From Soonwooa buanensis (lineage in GTDB: Bacteria; Bacteroidota; Bacteroidia; Flavobacteriales; Weeksellaceae): DNA of 64,000 bases. How positions within the stretch are numbered: the first letter of the stretch is position 1; each line of letters opens with the position of its first letter. This document shows, piece by piece, positions 10,284-20,137 of the stretch. The notes beneath the pieces were generated by a model. It saw nothing but the letters and a program-made list of their open reading frames with translations, had not been told where the DNA came from and ran no database searches. Both the position numbers and the translations under genes were made by a program. The stretch covers positions 186,001 through 250,000 of the forward strand of contig NZ_FUYZ01000003.1 of the NCBI RefSeq assembly GCF_900167905.1, given 5' to 3'.

Positions 10284-10314
10284 AGCCATCTCAATTGAGG
10301 TGGCTATTTTTTTT
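10284..10314 (+). terminator. Intrinsic terminator after second SusCD pair
   Basis: A 9-bp stem AGCCATCTC/GAGGTGGCT (one G-U pair) with AATT loop is followed by a run of eight T. Confidence 0.85.
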
Positions 10315-10318
10315 AGAT

Positions 10319-10326
10319 TATATTTG
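10319..10326 (+). promoter_or_regulatory. Promoter -7 element (TATATTTG)
   Basis: Full match to TAnnTTTG, 17 nt before the ATG at 10344 and directly after the preceding terminator. Confidence 0.6.
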
Positions 10327-10343
10327 TAAATCAAATTACTTTT

Positions 10344-11021
10344 ATGAAAAAGATTTTTTTTGCAGTTGTAATGATTGCTTCACAAATGACATTTGCACAA
10401 GCGGGTAACGAGAATGTTTCATTTTCGACAGGTAATTTTTTTACTAGAGCTAACCGACCATCATCAAAAGACTATGTCATTGACGGATCTCCTTACACAT
10501 CAAGTAAAGATTTTGCTAAAGTTATAATTGCTAATTATAGTAAAGATGTTCAACCCTTGCGTTATAATGCATATGAAGATGAAATGGAGTTCTCTCAAAA
10601 TAACGAGACGTTTTTCGCAAATAAAGAGGAAGGATTGAAAATTAATTTTCCTGATCTCAAAAAGACTTATGTCTGTCTTAATTATCGTATTGACGATAAA
10701 AGTAAGTTGGGATACTTAGTACTTTTACAAGATGGCACAAAAACTAAATTATATAAACGTGAAAAAGTTGAGTTGCTAAAAGGAGAAAAAAGTCCAAATG
10801 CTTATGGTAAAGATGCTAATGACTATTACGCAAAAGAGAAAGATGTTTATTTAATCTATTCAAATAATTCTTATTATAAAATTCCTAAAAATATGAAAGA
10901 CTTTGTCAGTCTTCCTTTAGACAATAAAGAGAAAATCTCTGACTTCGTCAAGTCTAATAAGATCAATCTTTCAAAGGAAGCTGACTTAATAAAATTAGTT
11001 GAGTTTATTAATCAAAACTAA
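10344..11021 (+). CDS. Secreted protein of unknown function
   Basis: 225-aa protein with a Sec signal (MKKIFFAVVMIASQMTFAQ) and no recognised domain. The mature part is lysine- and asparagine-rich with alternating charged and aromatic residues (for example FATHFF-free stretches such as NETFFANKEEGLKI and YLIYSNNSYYKI), which suggests a soluble periplasmic or surface beta-rich protein. It has its own promoter and no obvious operon partner. Its C-terminus (NKINLSKEADLIKLVEFINQ) resembles that of a short fragment at 39915-40118 (about 9 of 20 identical by eye), so it belongs to a small paralogous family in this genome. Function cannot be assigned. Confidence 0.8.
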   Translation: MKKIFFAVVMIASQMTFAQAGNENVSFSTGNFFTRANRPSSKDYVIDGSPYTSSKDFAKVIIANYSKDVQPLRYNAYEDEMEFSQNNETFFANKEEGLKINFPDLKKTYVCLNYRIDDKSKLGYLVLLQDGTKTKLYKREKVELLKGEKSPNAYGKDANDYYAKEKDVYLIYSNNSYYKIPKNMKDFVSLPLDNKEKISDFVKSNKINLSKEADLIKLVEFINQN

Positions 11022-11036
11022 TTCATAAAAAACCTT

Positions 11037-11044
11037 TATTTTTG
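11037..11044 (+). promoter_or_regulatory. Promoter -7 element (TATTTTTG)
   Basis: Full TAnnTTTG match 17 nt before the ATG at 11062. Confidence 0.55.
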
Positions 11045-11061
11045 TATTTCAAAATTTACGA

Positions 11062-12978
11062 ATGAAATACATTCTTTTAATATTACTTTTCGGCGTTCAG
11101 CTTTTGTCAGCGCAGATTGTTACGACAAAGGACGAAACTAGAAAAAGTGAAGATACTTTGGTTGTGGTTTCGGGGAAGTCCGATTCTCTCGAAATTTTTA
11201 AACCTACAATTAACGATTACTTGTATCAAACCCAATTCTCGCAAAAGAAGCTGTTTGATACAAGTTTTTCTATTTCGCGTTCTTACGAATTCACGCAATT
11301 TAACAACCGTGATAATTTTGGTAAAATTCAGTTTTCCAATATTGGCTCAGGATTTCAACCTTTAATTTTTGAAACCAATAAAGAGCAAAATTTGTCCGTT
11401 TTACCAACCAATAAATCCTTTTTTATTCTCGGTGCGGACGATATCAAGTATTATGATGTCAAAACGCCTACTGCGACGTTTATTTATCATAATTCGATGA
11501 AGAACGGTGCGGCTTTGCAATCTACTTACACGCAAAATGTTGGTAAGAATTTCAATTTTGCGATAGAGTACATGGGACTTCGTTCGCAAGGCTTGTACAG
11601 AAACAGTTTGGCGGCTTCTAACAATACAATTTTTTCGGGACATTATATTTCTAAAAATAAAAAGTACGAAGCTTTTGCACATTACATCCATCAAAATGTA
11701 AACAACGAAGAGAATGGCGGTATTGCTGATCTAAGTGTCTTTTTGAGTGGTGATTCTCGTTTTAAAAACCGACAAAATTTAGAAACAAATTTAGAGGGTG
11801 TTACATCGAGACTTTACTATCGTCGCTATTATTTTAGCCATGAGTTTGCGCCTTTGGATTCAGAAAAGTATCCATTCAAATTGCGTCACACCATTTCGCA
11901 TCAAGGCAACAAGTATTATTTTAATCAAACGGTTGCAGATGATTTTTTTAGTAAAAATGTCATTAAAGGATACAGTTTAAATTCTAAAAAATATTCGGAT
12001 AATCTTAGTAATACATTTAGTTTGGTTTGGGACAAAGAGAATTTTAAGCTAGATGCAGGCGTTCGTCATCAGAATATAACTTTCGGAAACCTTTACCCAT
12101 CAGATTCTTTAGGAATTCCTGGTAAATTAAAAGAAAATAGATTCGGAGCTTTAGGGAATCTTCAAATTAAACTTTGGAATCGCTTTCAACTCAAATCTTA
12201 TCTTGAATTTTCTAATGGTAATACATTCGGAACCTTTCTTAAAACGACAAATTTAGTTGAGTTCGAACCTTTTAAAGATTACTTTGTCGATGCGCATTTT
12301 AATTTTCAAAGCGCGACACCGAGTTTTAATAACATCCTTAATAGTTCCAACTACGCGAGCTACAACTATTATCTGAGTGATCCAAAAAATCAAAGTGTGA
12401 CAGAGCTTGGTGCAAAACTACGACTAAAGTGGTTTGATGCTAATGTTTATCTCAATTTGGTACGTGTTGATAATTACGCTTATTTTAATAATCAAGGACA
12501 GTCTTTACAAGCCAGCGATGCACTCAACATCACACAAGTTGGCGGTGAAGCGACTTTGCGTTATGGGAAGTTTAACCTTAATGGTCGTCTACATTTTCAA
12601 AATGCCATTTCGGGAAAAGATTATTATCCGATGCCAAGCTTTATTGGACGAGCAAATTTGTTTTATCAAACCAAAGCTTTCAAAGATGCAGCGGAAATCC
12701 AAGCGGGTATCAAAATGTATTATTTTACAAAGTTTGCATCGCGAGATTACTCGCCGATTCTTAACGAATTTATGTTGCCGAATGACAAAGCTTATTCTAT
12801 CGGAGGACAACCAATTGCTGATGCTTACTTCAATCTAAAAGTTAAAAGAATGTTCTTCTACATCGAAGCGCAACATTTTAACACGACATTTTTACAGAAC
12901 AAATCTTATACAGCGCCATATTTTCCGATTTATGATTTTCGTCTTAACTTAGGGATTGTTTGGTACTTATTTAGTTAA
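11062..12978 (+). CDS. Putative outer-membrane porin (Porin_10-like)
   Basis: 638-aa outer-membrane beta-barrel protein with a Sec signal (MKYILLILLFGVQLLSAQ). The remainder alternates hydrophobic and polar residues with many Tyr/Phe/Asn, as in barrels, and ends in a hydrophobic strand (RLNLGIVWYLFS). Features such as FKPTINDYLYQTQF and FQPLIFET near the N-terminus resemble the 'putative porin' family common in Flavobacteriia. There is no TonB plug, so a passive pore is likely. The stop lies 10 nt before the bshC start and the two genes may be co-transcribed. Substrate unknown. Confidence 0.8.
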   Translation: MKYILLILLFGVQLLSAQIVTTKDETRKSEDTLVVVSGKSDSLEIFKPTINDYLYQTQFSQKKLFDTSFSISRSYEFTQFNNRDNFGKIQFSNIGSGFQPLIFETNKEQNLSVLPTNKSFFILGADDIKYYDVKTPTATFIYHNSMKNGAALQSTYTQNVGKNFNFAIEYMGLRSQGLYRNSLAASNNTIFSGHYISKNKKYEAFAHYIHQNVNNEENGGIADLSVFLSGDSRFKNRQNLETNLEGVTSRLYYRRYYFSHEFAPLDSEKYPFKLRHTISHQGNKYYFNQTVADDFFSKNVIKGYSLNSKKYSDNLSNTFSLVWDKENFKLDAGVRHQNITFGNLYPSDSLGIPGKLKENRFGALGNLQIKLWNRFQLKSYLEFSNGNTFGTFLKTTNLVEFEPFKDYFVDAHFNFQSATPSFNNILNSSNYASYNYYLSDPKNQSVTELGAKLRLKWFDANVYLNLVRVDNYAYFNNQGQSLQASDALNITQVGGEATLRYGKFNLNGRLHFQNAISGKDYYPMPSFIGRANLFYQTKAFKDAAEIQAGIKMYYFTKFASRDYSPILNEFMLPNDKAYSIGGQPIADAYFNLKVKRMFFYIEAQHFNTTFLQNKSYTAPYFPIYDFRLNLGIVWYLFS

Positions 12979-12988
12979 TTTTGGTGTG

Positions 12989-14566
12989 ATGAATATAGCT
13001 TTTAATCATATCAAAAATATACCTCAACTCATCAAGGATTTTCTTAATGATGATTTGGGCTTTGCTGGTGACAAGATTTTTAGTCTTGATAATATTTCAA
13101 AACAAATAGAATTAAAGCAAAAGTCTTTTCCAAAAGCTAATCGCGAGGTTTTATATACAAGTCTATCGAAGCAGTTGCAATCTTCTAAATTGACAGATTT
13201 GCAAAAACAGAATCTGGATCTTTTGAAGGATGAAGAGACATTTACGATAACGACAGGACATCAACTTAACCTTTTTACGGGACCTGTTTTTTTCATTTAT
13301 AAAATTTTGCAAACGATAAAAACTGCGAATTTTTTAAAAGAAAAATTTCCAACTAAAAATTTCGTTCCGATTTTTTGGATGGCTACTGAAGATCATGATT
13401 TTGATGAGATTGACCATTTCAAGACCGAAAATCATTTTTATCAAACTAAAGCCAAACAAGGTGGTGCAGTTGGTCGTATAAAAGTTGAAGATCAATTTTT
13501 TATTTCTGAGTTTGAGAAGGAGTTTAAAGATTATGTTTTCGGGACAGAGCTTATTCTGATGATGAAAGAAGCTTATAAAGTCGGAAATACTTTTGCCGAA
13601 GCAATCCGAATTATTGGGCAAAATCTTTTTGCAGATTATGGCTTATTAATGTTGGATGGTGATGATAAAGATCTTAAAACGTTGATGATTCCTACTTTTA
13701 AAAAGGAATTATTAAACGAACAACTTTTTAAAACCACAGCAGAAAAACGTCAACTTCTCGAACAAAAATACCATAAAGTCCAAGTTAATCCACGCGAAAT
13801 AAATCTTTTCTATTTGTCGGAAACACGTAATCGTATTGAAAAAATCGATGGTATTTACAAGGTTTTGGACACAGACATTAGTTTTTCTGAAGAAGAGATT
13901 TTAGAAGAATTAAATAATTTCCCCGAAAAATTTAGTCCAAATGCGGTGCTTCGCCCAGCTTATCAGGAAAGCATTTTGCCGAATTTGGCTTATGTTGGTG
14001 GTAACGCCGAAATCATGTATTGGTTGGAGCTTCCAGATTTTTTTAATTCTGTAGAACTGCCGTTTCCTATTTTAATTCCTCGAAATTCTCTTTTATTTTT
14101 AAATGAAAAAACATTTAAGAAAATTGAAAAATTAAATTTGACAATTGCAGAATTTTTTGATGACTTTTCGGTTATTATTAAAAAACATTTGGTGGAAAAT
14201 CATCCGCTTCATGAACTTTTAATTCAACAAGAAGAAAATTTAAAGAAACGTTTTTCTGTGTTAAAAGACGAAGCTGGTTTGACAGATATTAGTTTTAAAA
14301 ACCTTGTTGACGCCGAAGAAACGCGACAACTAAAATCCTTTAAAAGAATGCAAAAAAGATTGTTGCGTGCAGAGCGGATCAAACAAGGCGAAAAGCTAAA
14401 ACAATATGAAGATTTGTTTTTAAAAGTCCATCCTGGCGGAATTTGGCAAGAACGACAGTTTAATTTTTCTGTTTTTTATGCCGATGCTGGCCGAGATTGG
14501 CTAAAATCTTGTTACGATATGATGAATGTCGAAAAATCAGAATTGATCATTTCACATTTAATTTGA
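12989..14566 (+). CDS. bshC: Bacillithiol biosynthesis cysteine-adding enzyme BshC
   Basis: Putative cysteine ligase completing bacillithiol (Cys-GlcN-malate), the low-molecular-weight thiol of many Firmicutes and Bacteroidota. The start is taken at 12989 (MNIAFNHIKNIPQ...), giving 525 aa, usual for BshC; the open frame reaches back into the porin gene but that part is not conserved. Recognisable family blocks are TGHQLNLFTGPVFFIYKI, FWMATEDHDFDEI, RPAYQESILPNLAYVGG and the C-terminal VHPGGIWQERQFNF. BshA and BshB are not in the window. Neighbours do not add information. Confidence 0.93.
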   Translation: MNIAFNHIKNIPQLIKDFLNDDLGFAGDKIFSLDNISKQIELKQKSFPKANREVLYTSLSKQLQSSKLTDLQKQNLDLLKDEETFTITTGHQLNLFTGPVFFIYKILQTIKTANFLKEKFPTKNFVPIFWMATEDHDFDEIDHFKTENHFYQTKAKQGGAVGRIKVEDQFFISEFEKEFKDYVFGTELILMMKEAYKVGNTFAEAIRIIGQNLFADYGLLMLDGDDKDLKTLMIPTFKKELLNEQLFKTTAEKRQLLEQKYHKVQVNPREINLFYLSETRNRIEKIDGIYKVLDTDISFSEEEILEELNNFPEKFSPNAVLRPAYQESILPNLAYVGGNAEIMYWLELPDFFNSVELPFPILIPRNSLLFLNEKTFKKIEKLNLTIAEFFDDFSVIIKKHLVENHPLHELLIQQEENLKKRFSVLKDEAGLTDISFKNLVDAEETRQLKSFKRMQKRLLRAERIKQGEKLKQYEDLFLKVHPGGIWQERQFNFSVFYADAGRDWLKSCYDMMNVEKSELIISHLI

Positions 14567-14572
14567 AAGCCT

Positions 14573-14580
14573 TATTTTTG
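14573..14580 (+). promoter_or_regulatory. Promoter -7 element (TATTTTTG)
   Basis: Full TAnnTTTG match just after the bshC stop and 17 nt before the ATG at 14598. It shows that the LysM gene starts its own transcript. Confidence 0.6.
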
Positions 14581-14597
14581 TAAATATAAATTTCCAG

Positions 14598-16550
14598 ATG
14601 ATTAAGAAATTCTTTGTTTTATCAGCGTTAGCAACAGTTTTAACAGCAAGTGCACAGGCAACTCACAAGGTTGAACCTAAAGAAACGCCTTATGGTATTG
14701 CCAAAAAGTACGGGCTAACTGTAGCCGAATTGTACCAACTTAACCCTCAAGTTAAAGATGGTGCACTTGGTATTGGTGATGTGTTAAAGGTTTCAAAATC
14801 TGGAAAAGTTGTGACAACTACGACGACACCAAAAGTTACAACAACGACTTCGACTGCGAAAACGGGAGCGATTATTCTGCAACCGAAACAAACGATTTAT
14901 GGTATTACAAAACAATATCATATCTCGGAGGCTGATCTTAGAAAGCTAAATCCTGATTTAGATTCTCACATGAAAATAGGTGATCAGGTTATTCTTCCTT
15001 TGGAAAGTATAAAAAAATATGCTGAAAGTACAGAAGTTGTGGCAAGTACAACAACGACAACCACTACTACAACACAGCCTACTAAGATAGCAACTGTTGA
15101 GTCAAAAAATTTATATACTGTAAAAGAAAAAGACAATTACTATAAAATTTCGAGAGAATTTAACATCACTCAAAAACAATTGTTTGCTTTAAATCCTGGT
15201 CTTGAAGATAAAGGTCTGAAAGTGGGTGAGCAAATTCTAATTGCTGGTGATGCCGTAACAACCACCACAGAAATTGAAGATGTAAAGCCAACTAAAACAA
15301 CGACAACTACATCAACATCAAACAACAATAATACAACTGTTAATTCTACAAATTATTCAACGAGCAATTCGGATGATTTTATTACTTACACAGTAAAAAG
15401 TGGTGATACGGTTTTCGGAATTACGAATCGTTTTAATGTTGATCTAAGCGAATTGTTGGCGCTTAATCCAGATTTAATTAATGGTCTTCGTGCAGGAATG
15501 GTTTTAAAAATTAAAAAACTAGATCCTATGTACAGCAAGAAAAATGGTGATGCTCTTAACGTTGTTATGATGTTGCCATTTGGTTTTGATGCTAATGATA
15601 GTAAGTACAGATCGATGGCGTTAGACTTTATGACTGGTGCTAAGTTGGCGATCGAGCGTAACGTTGCTAGTGGGATGAATCTTGACATCAAAGTTATCGA
15701 TGCTGGTAATGAGAATACGTTTAAAAATAGCGTTTCACAGATTAATCAAGATAATACAGATTTGATAATTGGTCCTTTTTTTAAAACCAGTGTTTTAGAG
15801 GTTTTAGAATTTGTAAAAAATAAAAAAATCCCTGTTGTAGCGCCTTTTGCTAATTCGGAAGACTTATATGATTACAGTAATTTAATAATTGCAGAAACTA
15901 ACCAAGATGCTTACATTGAAAAGATTGTAAAAGAAGTTGGGCAAGTTTACTCCGATCAAAAAATATACATTGTAGCTGATGATTCTAAAGCAAATGCCAA
16001 TGCATTGAAAGTAGGTTTAGAAAAATCTCTAAAGAAGCCAGAAGTTATTATTGTAAATTCTGCTAACGATATAAAAGCAGACCAAAATATGATGACAGGC
16101 CAATCTGCGCCAGTTATTGCGGTATTGGCAAATGATGACGATAATGTTGGGACGGCTTTCGCAAATCGATTGATTGCCTTGTCAAAAGAAGTTACAGGCA
16201 ACAAAGCATTTAGCATGTTTTATAATTCAATCTTTGAGAAAAAGATGGATGACTTATCACAATCGAGTTTGGTGTATTTGATGGATAAAAAAATTAATAC
16301 AGAAGGTTCTTTCGAGAAGGAAGTTCTTAAAGATTATAAAACTAAATATTGCAAAACGCCAAGTCGCTACGCTGTTGTAGGATTTGACGTGGTTAATGAT
16401 ATGTTGTCTCGTGAAAATAAAAAAGGCGAGATTTTTAAACAAATTAATAAATCGCAAACGCAATTAGCAACAAAGTTCGAATTTACTCGAGCAAAACCAA
16501 ACGGTGCTTACATTAACACAGGTTACAGAGTGGTAAGATTGGTGCCTTAA
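14598..16550 (+). CDS. LysM-repeat protein with PBP1-like periplasmic-binding domain
   Basis: 650-aa exported protein (signal MIKKFFVLSALATVLTASAQA). Four LysM peptidoglycan-binding repeats follow, at about residues 22-65, 95-135, 170-215 and 260-300 (for example YGIAKKYGLTVAELYQLNP, YTVKSGDTVFGITNRFNVD), joined by Thr-rich linkers. Residues about 320-640 form a type I periplasmic-binding-protein fold (VVMMLPFGFD, LIIGPFFKTSVLEV, KIPVVAPFANSED). It probably anchors to peptidoglycan and may sense or scaffold cell-wall processes; the exact role is unknown. fabD follows after 28 nt. Confidence 0.88.
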   Translation: MIKKFFVLSALATVLTASAQATHKVEPKETPYGIAKKYGLTVAELYQLNPQVKDGALGIGDVLKVSKSGKVVTTTTTPKVTTTTSTAKTGAIILQPKQTIYGITKQYHISEADLRKLNPDLDSHMKIGDQVILPLESIKKYAESTEVVASTTTTTTTTTQPTKIATVESKNLYTVKEKDNYYKISREFNITQKQLFALNPGLEDKGLKVGEQILIAGDAVTTTTEIEDVKPTKTTTTTSTSNNNNTTVNSTNYSTSNSDDFITYTVKSGDTVFGITNRFNVDLSELLALNPDLINGLRAGMVLKIKKLDPMYSKKNGDALNVVMMLPFGFDANDSKYRSMALDFMTGAKLAIERNVASGMNLDIKVIDAGNENTFKNSVSQINQDNTDLIIGPFFKTSVLEVLEFVKNKKIPVVAPFANSEDLYDYSNLIIAETNQDAYIEKIVKEVGQVYSDQKIYIVADDSKANANALKVGLEKSLKKPEVIIVNSANDIKADQNMMTGQSAPVIAVLANDDDNVGTAFANRLIALSKEVTGNKAFSMFYNSIFEKKMDDLSQSSLVYLMDKKINTEGSFEKEVLKDYKTKYCKTPSRYAVVGFDVVNDMLSRENKKGEIFKQINKSQTQLATKFEFTRAKPNGAYINTGYRVVRLVP

Positions 16551-16578
16551 TAATTAATATAGGAAAGAGTTAATATAT

Positions 16579-17454
16579 ATGAAAGCACTTGTATTCCCTG
16601 GACAAGGGTCTCAATATGTTGGGATGGGTAAGGAGCTGTATGACGCCCGTAGAGACATCAAAGATTTGATGGATTCTGCAAATGAGATTCTTGGTTTCGA
16701 TATTCTTAACATCATGTTCGCAGGAACGGATGAAGATCTTAAAAAAACTAAAGTAACACAACCTGCAATTTTTATTCATTCTGTTGCTGGTGTTAAAGCT
16801 GCAGATGCTCTTGGTGCGCAGATGGTGGCAGGACATTCGCTTGGTGAGTTTTCGGCTTTGGTAGCAAACGGCGTTCTATCTTTTGAGGATGGACTAAAAT
16901 TGGTGGCTGCAAGAGCAGAAGCTATGCAAGAAGCTTGCGACATCAATCCAAGTTCTATGGCGGCTATTCTAGGTTTAGAAGATAAAGTTGTAGAAGATAT
17001 TTGTCAATCGATTGATGGTATCGTTGTTCCCGCAAATTATAACTGTCCTGGACAATTGGTAATTTCTGGTGAAACTTCGGCGGTTGAGGCAGCTTGTGTT
17101 GCACTGAAAGAAGCTGGAGCTAAAAGAGCTTTGTTGTTGCCAGTTAATGGTGCGTTCCATTCTCCTTTGATGCAACCAGCACAAGAAAGATTGGCGGCAG
17201 CTATTGAAAACACAAAGTTTAGAAAAGCGACGATTCCGGTTTATCAAAACATTACGACGACTGCAGTTTCAGATCCGTTGGAAATTCAAAAAAATCTTAT
17301 TGCACAATTGACAGGTCCAGTTAAATGGACACAAAGTGTACAAAATATGATTAAAGATGGAGCTGAGATGTTTATCGAAGTTGGACCAGGAAAGACTTTA
17401 CAAGGTCTTATCAAAAAAATTAACCCAGAAGTTTTTGTTTCTTCTGCATTATAA
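16579..17454 (+). CDS. fabD: Malonyl-CoA:ACP transacylase FabD
   Basis: Transfers malonyl from CoA to acyl carrier protein, supplying elongation units for fatty-acid synthesis in the cytoplasm. The 291 aa carry the FPGQGSQ N-terminus, the nucleophile motif GHSLGE (Ser87), NGAFHSPLM with the catalytic His, and the C-terminal EVGPGKTLQGLI. A purine-rich stretch AGGAAAGAG lies ahead of the ATG. It sits between the LysM gene and the GHMP kinase, 9 nt from the latter, so the three form one operon. Confidence 0.95.
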   Translation: MKALVFPGQGSQYVGMGKELYDARRDIKDLMDSANEILGFDILNIMFAGTDEDLKKTKVTQPAIFIHSVAGVKAADALGAQMVAGHSLGEFSALVANGVLSFEDGLKLVAARAEAMQEACDINPSSMAAILGLEDKVVEDICQSIDGIVVPANYNCPGQLVISGETSAVEAACVALKEAGAKRALLLPVNGAFHSPLMQPAQERLAAAIENTKFRKATIPVYQNITTTAVSDPLEIQKNLIAQLTGPVKWTQSVQNMIKDGAEMFIEVGPGKTLQGLIKKINPEVFVSSAL

Positions 17455-17463
17455 TTTAAAAAT

Positions 17464-18372
17464 ATGAGTCAAATTTTTTCTCGCGGGAAATTATTGCTCA
17501 CTTCAGAATACGTCGTGTTAGACGGCGCCAAAGCTCTTGCTGTACCAACCAATTGGGGGCAAGAGTTTTTTTTTAGAGAGCAACAAGAGTCCAATCATCT
17601 AGTTATTTGGACAGGAAAACATCAAGGACAAATTTGGTTAACGACTAAGATTGATTACAAATCTTGGCAAGTTCTCGAGTCTAATAATCCTGAAGCTGCA
17701 GAATTTGTTTTAAAAACTTTAAAAAACTGTCAGTTGCTTGGCTCGACAAAATTTGATACTAATCAAAATATTGAAATCACATCCGATTTGCAATTTCCTA
17801 GCAATTATGGTTTGGGAAGTAGCTCTACTTTGATGGCTTCTTTGGCGAAATGGGCTGGCGTTGATGCTTTTGTTTTAAATGAAAAATCTTTGGGCGGAAG
17901 TGGTTACGATGTTGCCGTTGCAAAAGCCAATCATTCGATTTTATTTAAAATTGAAAATAATTTGCCTACTTATGAAGAAGTCGATTTCAAACCCAATTTT
18001 TTGGAGGATTTAATATTTGTTCATCTTAACAAAAAACAAGATAGTAGGGAAGGCATTAGACTTTATCGTTCTAAAGAAAAATCCGTACATTTAATCGCGA
18101 AGTTTAATAACATTACACAACAAGTTTTAAACTCAAATCTACTTTCAGAGTTTTCTGATTTGATGATTGAGCACGAAAATCTGCTTTCGGAGTTTTTAGA
18201 ATTAGAAACTACGAAAAAGCGTTTTTTTGATGATTGTCCTAGTTTTATTAAGTCTTTGGGGGCTTGGGGAGGCGATTTTGTGTTAACTTCACGATTTGAG
18301 GATTACGAAAAATACTTTTCCAAAAAAGGTTTTGAAACAATAATACCATGGAATGAAATGGTATATTCGTAA
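17464..18372 (+). CDS. GYDIA-family GHMP kinase (mevalonate-pathway-like)
   Basis: 302-aa small-molecule kinase of the GHMP superfamily. The N-terminus SRGKLLLTSEYVVLDGAKAL is typical of mevalonate/phosphomevalonate kinases. The glycine-rich ATP loop is PSNYGLGSSST (about residues 112-122), and GGSGYDVAVAKA is this protein's version of the motif that names the Bacteroidota GYDIA group. A role in the mevalonate route to isoprenoids is likely by family; substrate specificity is not visible. Last gene of the fabD operon. Confidence 0.82.
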   Translation: MSQIFSRGKLLLTSEYVVLDGAKALAVPTNWGQEFFFREQQESNHLVIWTGKHQGQIWLTTKIDYKSWQVLESNNPEAAEFVLKTLKNCQLLGSTKFDTNQNIEITSDLQFPSNYGLGSSSTLMASLAKWAGVDAFVLNEKSLGGSGYDVAVAKANHSILFKIENNLPTYEEVDFKPNFLEDLIFVHLNKKQDSREGIRLYRSKEKSVHLIAKFNNITQQVLNSNLLSEFSDLMIEHENLLSEFLELETTKKRFFDDCPSFIKSLGAWGGDFVLTSRFEDYEKYFSKKGFETIIPWNEMVYS

Positions 18373-18442
18373 TTTTTAATTAATTTTTTTGAAAACTGAC
18401 TATTGTCATTTTATTTATTTTAAAAATCTTACTTTAACGTTT

Positions 18443-18450
18443 TAAATTTG
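18443..18450 (+). promoter_or_regulatory. Promoter -7 element (TAAATTTG) of pckA
   Basis: Full TAnnTTTG match, 30 nt before the ATG at 18480. Confidence 0.55.
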
Positions 18451-18479
18451 CAAAAGGTCAAAATAATATAGTAAAAATT

Positions 18480-20075
18480 ATGGAACACATCAAACGCTAC
18501 CTAGAGCGTAATGGTATCACAACTGACGCAGAGATACTTTACAATCCTTCTTACGAAACAATTTTTCAAGAAGAAATGAATCCTAATAACGAAGGATTTG
18601 CTAAAGGAACTTTAACTACAACTGGTGCAGTATCTGTGCAAACAGGTATTTTTACGGGAAGATCGCCAAAAGATCGTTACATTGTAAAAGATGCTGCTTC
18701 AGAAAATACAATCTGGTGGGATGGTAACATCAACAGACCAACAACGACGGCAATTTTTGACGAATTACTAGGTCTTGTACAAAAAGATATGTCGGGGAGC
18801 AAATTGTATGTTGTTGATACATTCTGCGGTACTAACCCAGACACTCGTCTTAAAGTTAGATTCGTAACTAAAGTAGCGTGGCAAGCGCATTTTGTAACTA
18901 ATATGTTTATCCGTCCTTCTCATTATGAGCTAGATCAATACGGAGAGCCAGATTTCTTAGTTATCAATTCAGCTGAGACTGTTAACCCGAACTGGAAAGA
19001 CCACGGACTTAACTCTGAGGTTTTCGTAATGTTCGATTTAACTAAGAAAATGCAAATCATCGGTGGTACTTGGTATGGTGGTGAAATGAAGAAAGGTATG
19101 TTCGCAATGATGAACTACTATTTACCTCTAAAAGGTATGGCTTCTATGCACTGTTCTGCTAACGTTGGCGAAGCTGGTGATGTTGCTGTATTCTTCGGAT
19201 TATCAGGTACTGGTAAAACTACACTTTCTGCAGATCCTAAGCGTTACCTAATTGGTGATGACGAGCACGGATGGGATAACAATGGTGTATTCAACTACGA
19301 AGGTGGTTGTTATGCGAAAGTTATCGACCTTTCTGCTGAGAAAGAACCAGACATCTATGGTGCTATCAGAAGAGATGCTTTGTTAGAAAACGTTGTGGTT
19401 AAAGATAATGGAGAAGTTGACTTTGCTGACGGATCTGTTACTGAGAATACGAGAGTTTCTTACCCAATCTATCATATCAACAAAATCGTTTTACCTTCAA
19501 AAGCTGGTCATGCTAAAAAGATCATTTATCTTTCTGCTGATGCTTTCGGTGTGTTGCCTCCAGTATCTATCTTAACAGATGATCAAGCACAATACCACTT
19601 CCTTTGCGGTTATACATCAAAACTTGCAGGTACAGAAAGAGGTATTACAGAGCCTACGCCATCTTTCTCTCCAGCATTTGGTGAGGCGTTCTTATCATTA
19701 CACCCAACAATGTATTCTCATACATTAATTGGTAAAATGAAAGAGCACGGTGCTAAAGCTTACTTAGTTAACACTGGATGGAATGGTACTGGTAAGAGAA
19801 TTTCTCTTAAAGATACGAGAGCAATTATCGATGCAATCATCGATGGTTCTATAGATAAAGCAGAAACTAACACTGTTCCTGTAATGAATCTTGAATTCCC
19901 AACGGCGTTACCAAACGTATCAGAAGGAATCCTTGATCCACGTGACACTTATGCTGATGCAGCAGAATGGGAAGCAAAAGCTAAAGAATTGGCTGCTAAA
20001 TACATTAAGAATTTTGAACAATATACAGATAACGACGAAGCTAAAGCATTAGTTGCTAGCGGCCCTCAAATCTAA
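18480..20075 (+). CDS. pckA: ATP-dependent phosphoenolpyruvate carboxykinase
   Basis: Converts oxaloacetate and ATP to phosphoenolpyruvate, CO2 and ADP, the first committed step of gluconeogenesis from TCA intermediates. Its 531 aa have [11 protein letters not shown], the substrate region [14 protein letters not shown], the P-loop [16 protein letters not shown] (from about residue 239), the metal-binding GDDEHGWD and the C-terminal TGWNGTG. It is monocistronic with its own promoter and a strong terminator. It would be needed if the cell grows on fumarate and pyruvate from the aromatic cluster at 40-57 kb. Confidence 0.97.
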   Translation: MEHIKRYLERNGITTDAEILYNPSYETIFQEEMNPNNEGFAKGTLTTTGAVSVQTGIFTGRSPKDRYIVKDAASENTIWWDGNINRPTTTAIFDELLGLVQKDMSGSKLYVVDTFCGTNPDTRLKVRFVTKVAWQAHFVTNMFIRPSHYELDQYGEPDFLVINSAETVNPNWKDHGLNSEVFVMFDLTKKMQIIGGTWYGGEMKKGMFAMMNYYLPLKGMASMHCSANVGEAGDVAVFFGLSGTGKTTLSADPKRYLIGDDEHGWDNNGVFNYEGGCYAKVIDLSAEKEPDIYGAIRRDALLENVVVKDNGEVDFADGSVTENTRVSYPIYHINKIVLPSKAGHAKKIIYLSADAFGVLPPVSILTDDQAQYHFLCGYTSKLAGTERGITEPTPSFSPAFGEAFLSLHPTMYSHTLIGKMKEHGAKAYLVNTGWNGTGKRISLKDTRAIIDAIIDGSIDKAETNTVPVMNLEFPTALPNVSEGILDPRDTYADAAEWEAKAKELAAKYIKNFEQYTDNDEAKALVASGPQI

Positions 20076-20097
20076 TATTGATGTTATTTTAAATAAA

Positions 20098-20134
20098 GAA
20101 AGCCTTGCAATTTGCGAGGCTTTCTTGTTTTTTG
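20098..20134. terminator. Bidirectional terminator between pckA and Nudix gene
   Basis: An 11-bp stem GAAAGCCTTGC/GCGAGGCTTTC (one G-U pair) with AATTT loop has T-rich sequence on both outward sides. It lies between two convergent genes. Confidence 0.8.
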
Positions 20135-20137
20135 TAG

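Noticed and set aside
14810-15360. ACA/ACG-rich repeats as a possible CRISPR or tandem array
   Set aside because: They encode Thr-rich linkers between LysM repeats in frame; no regular unit with spacers.
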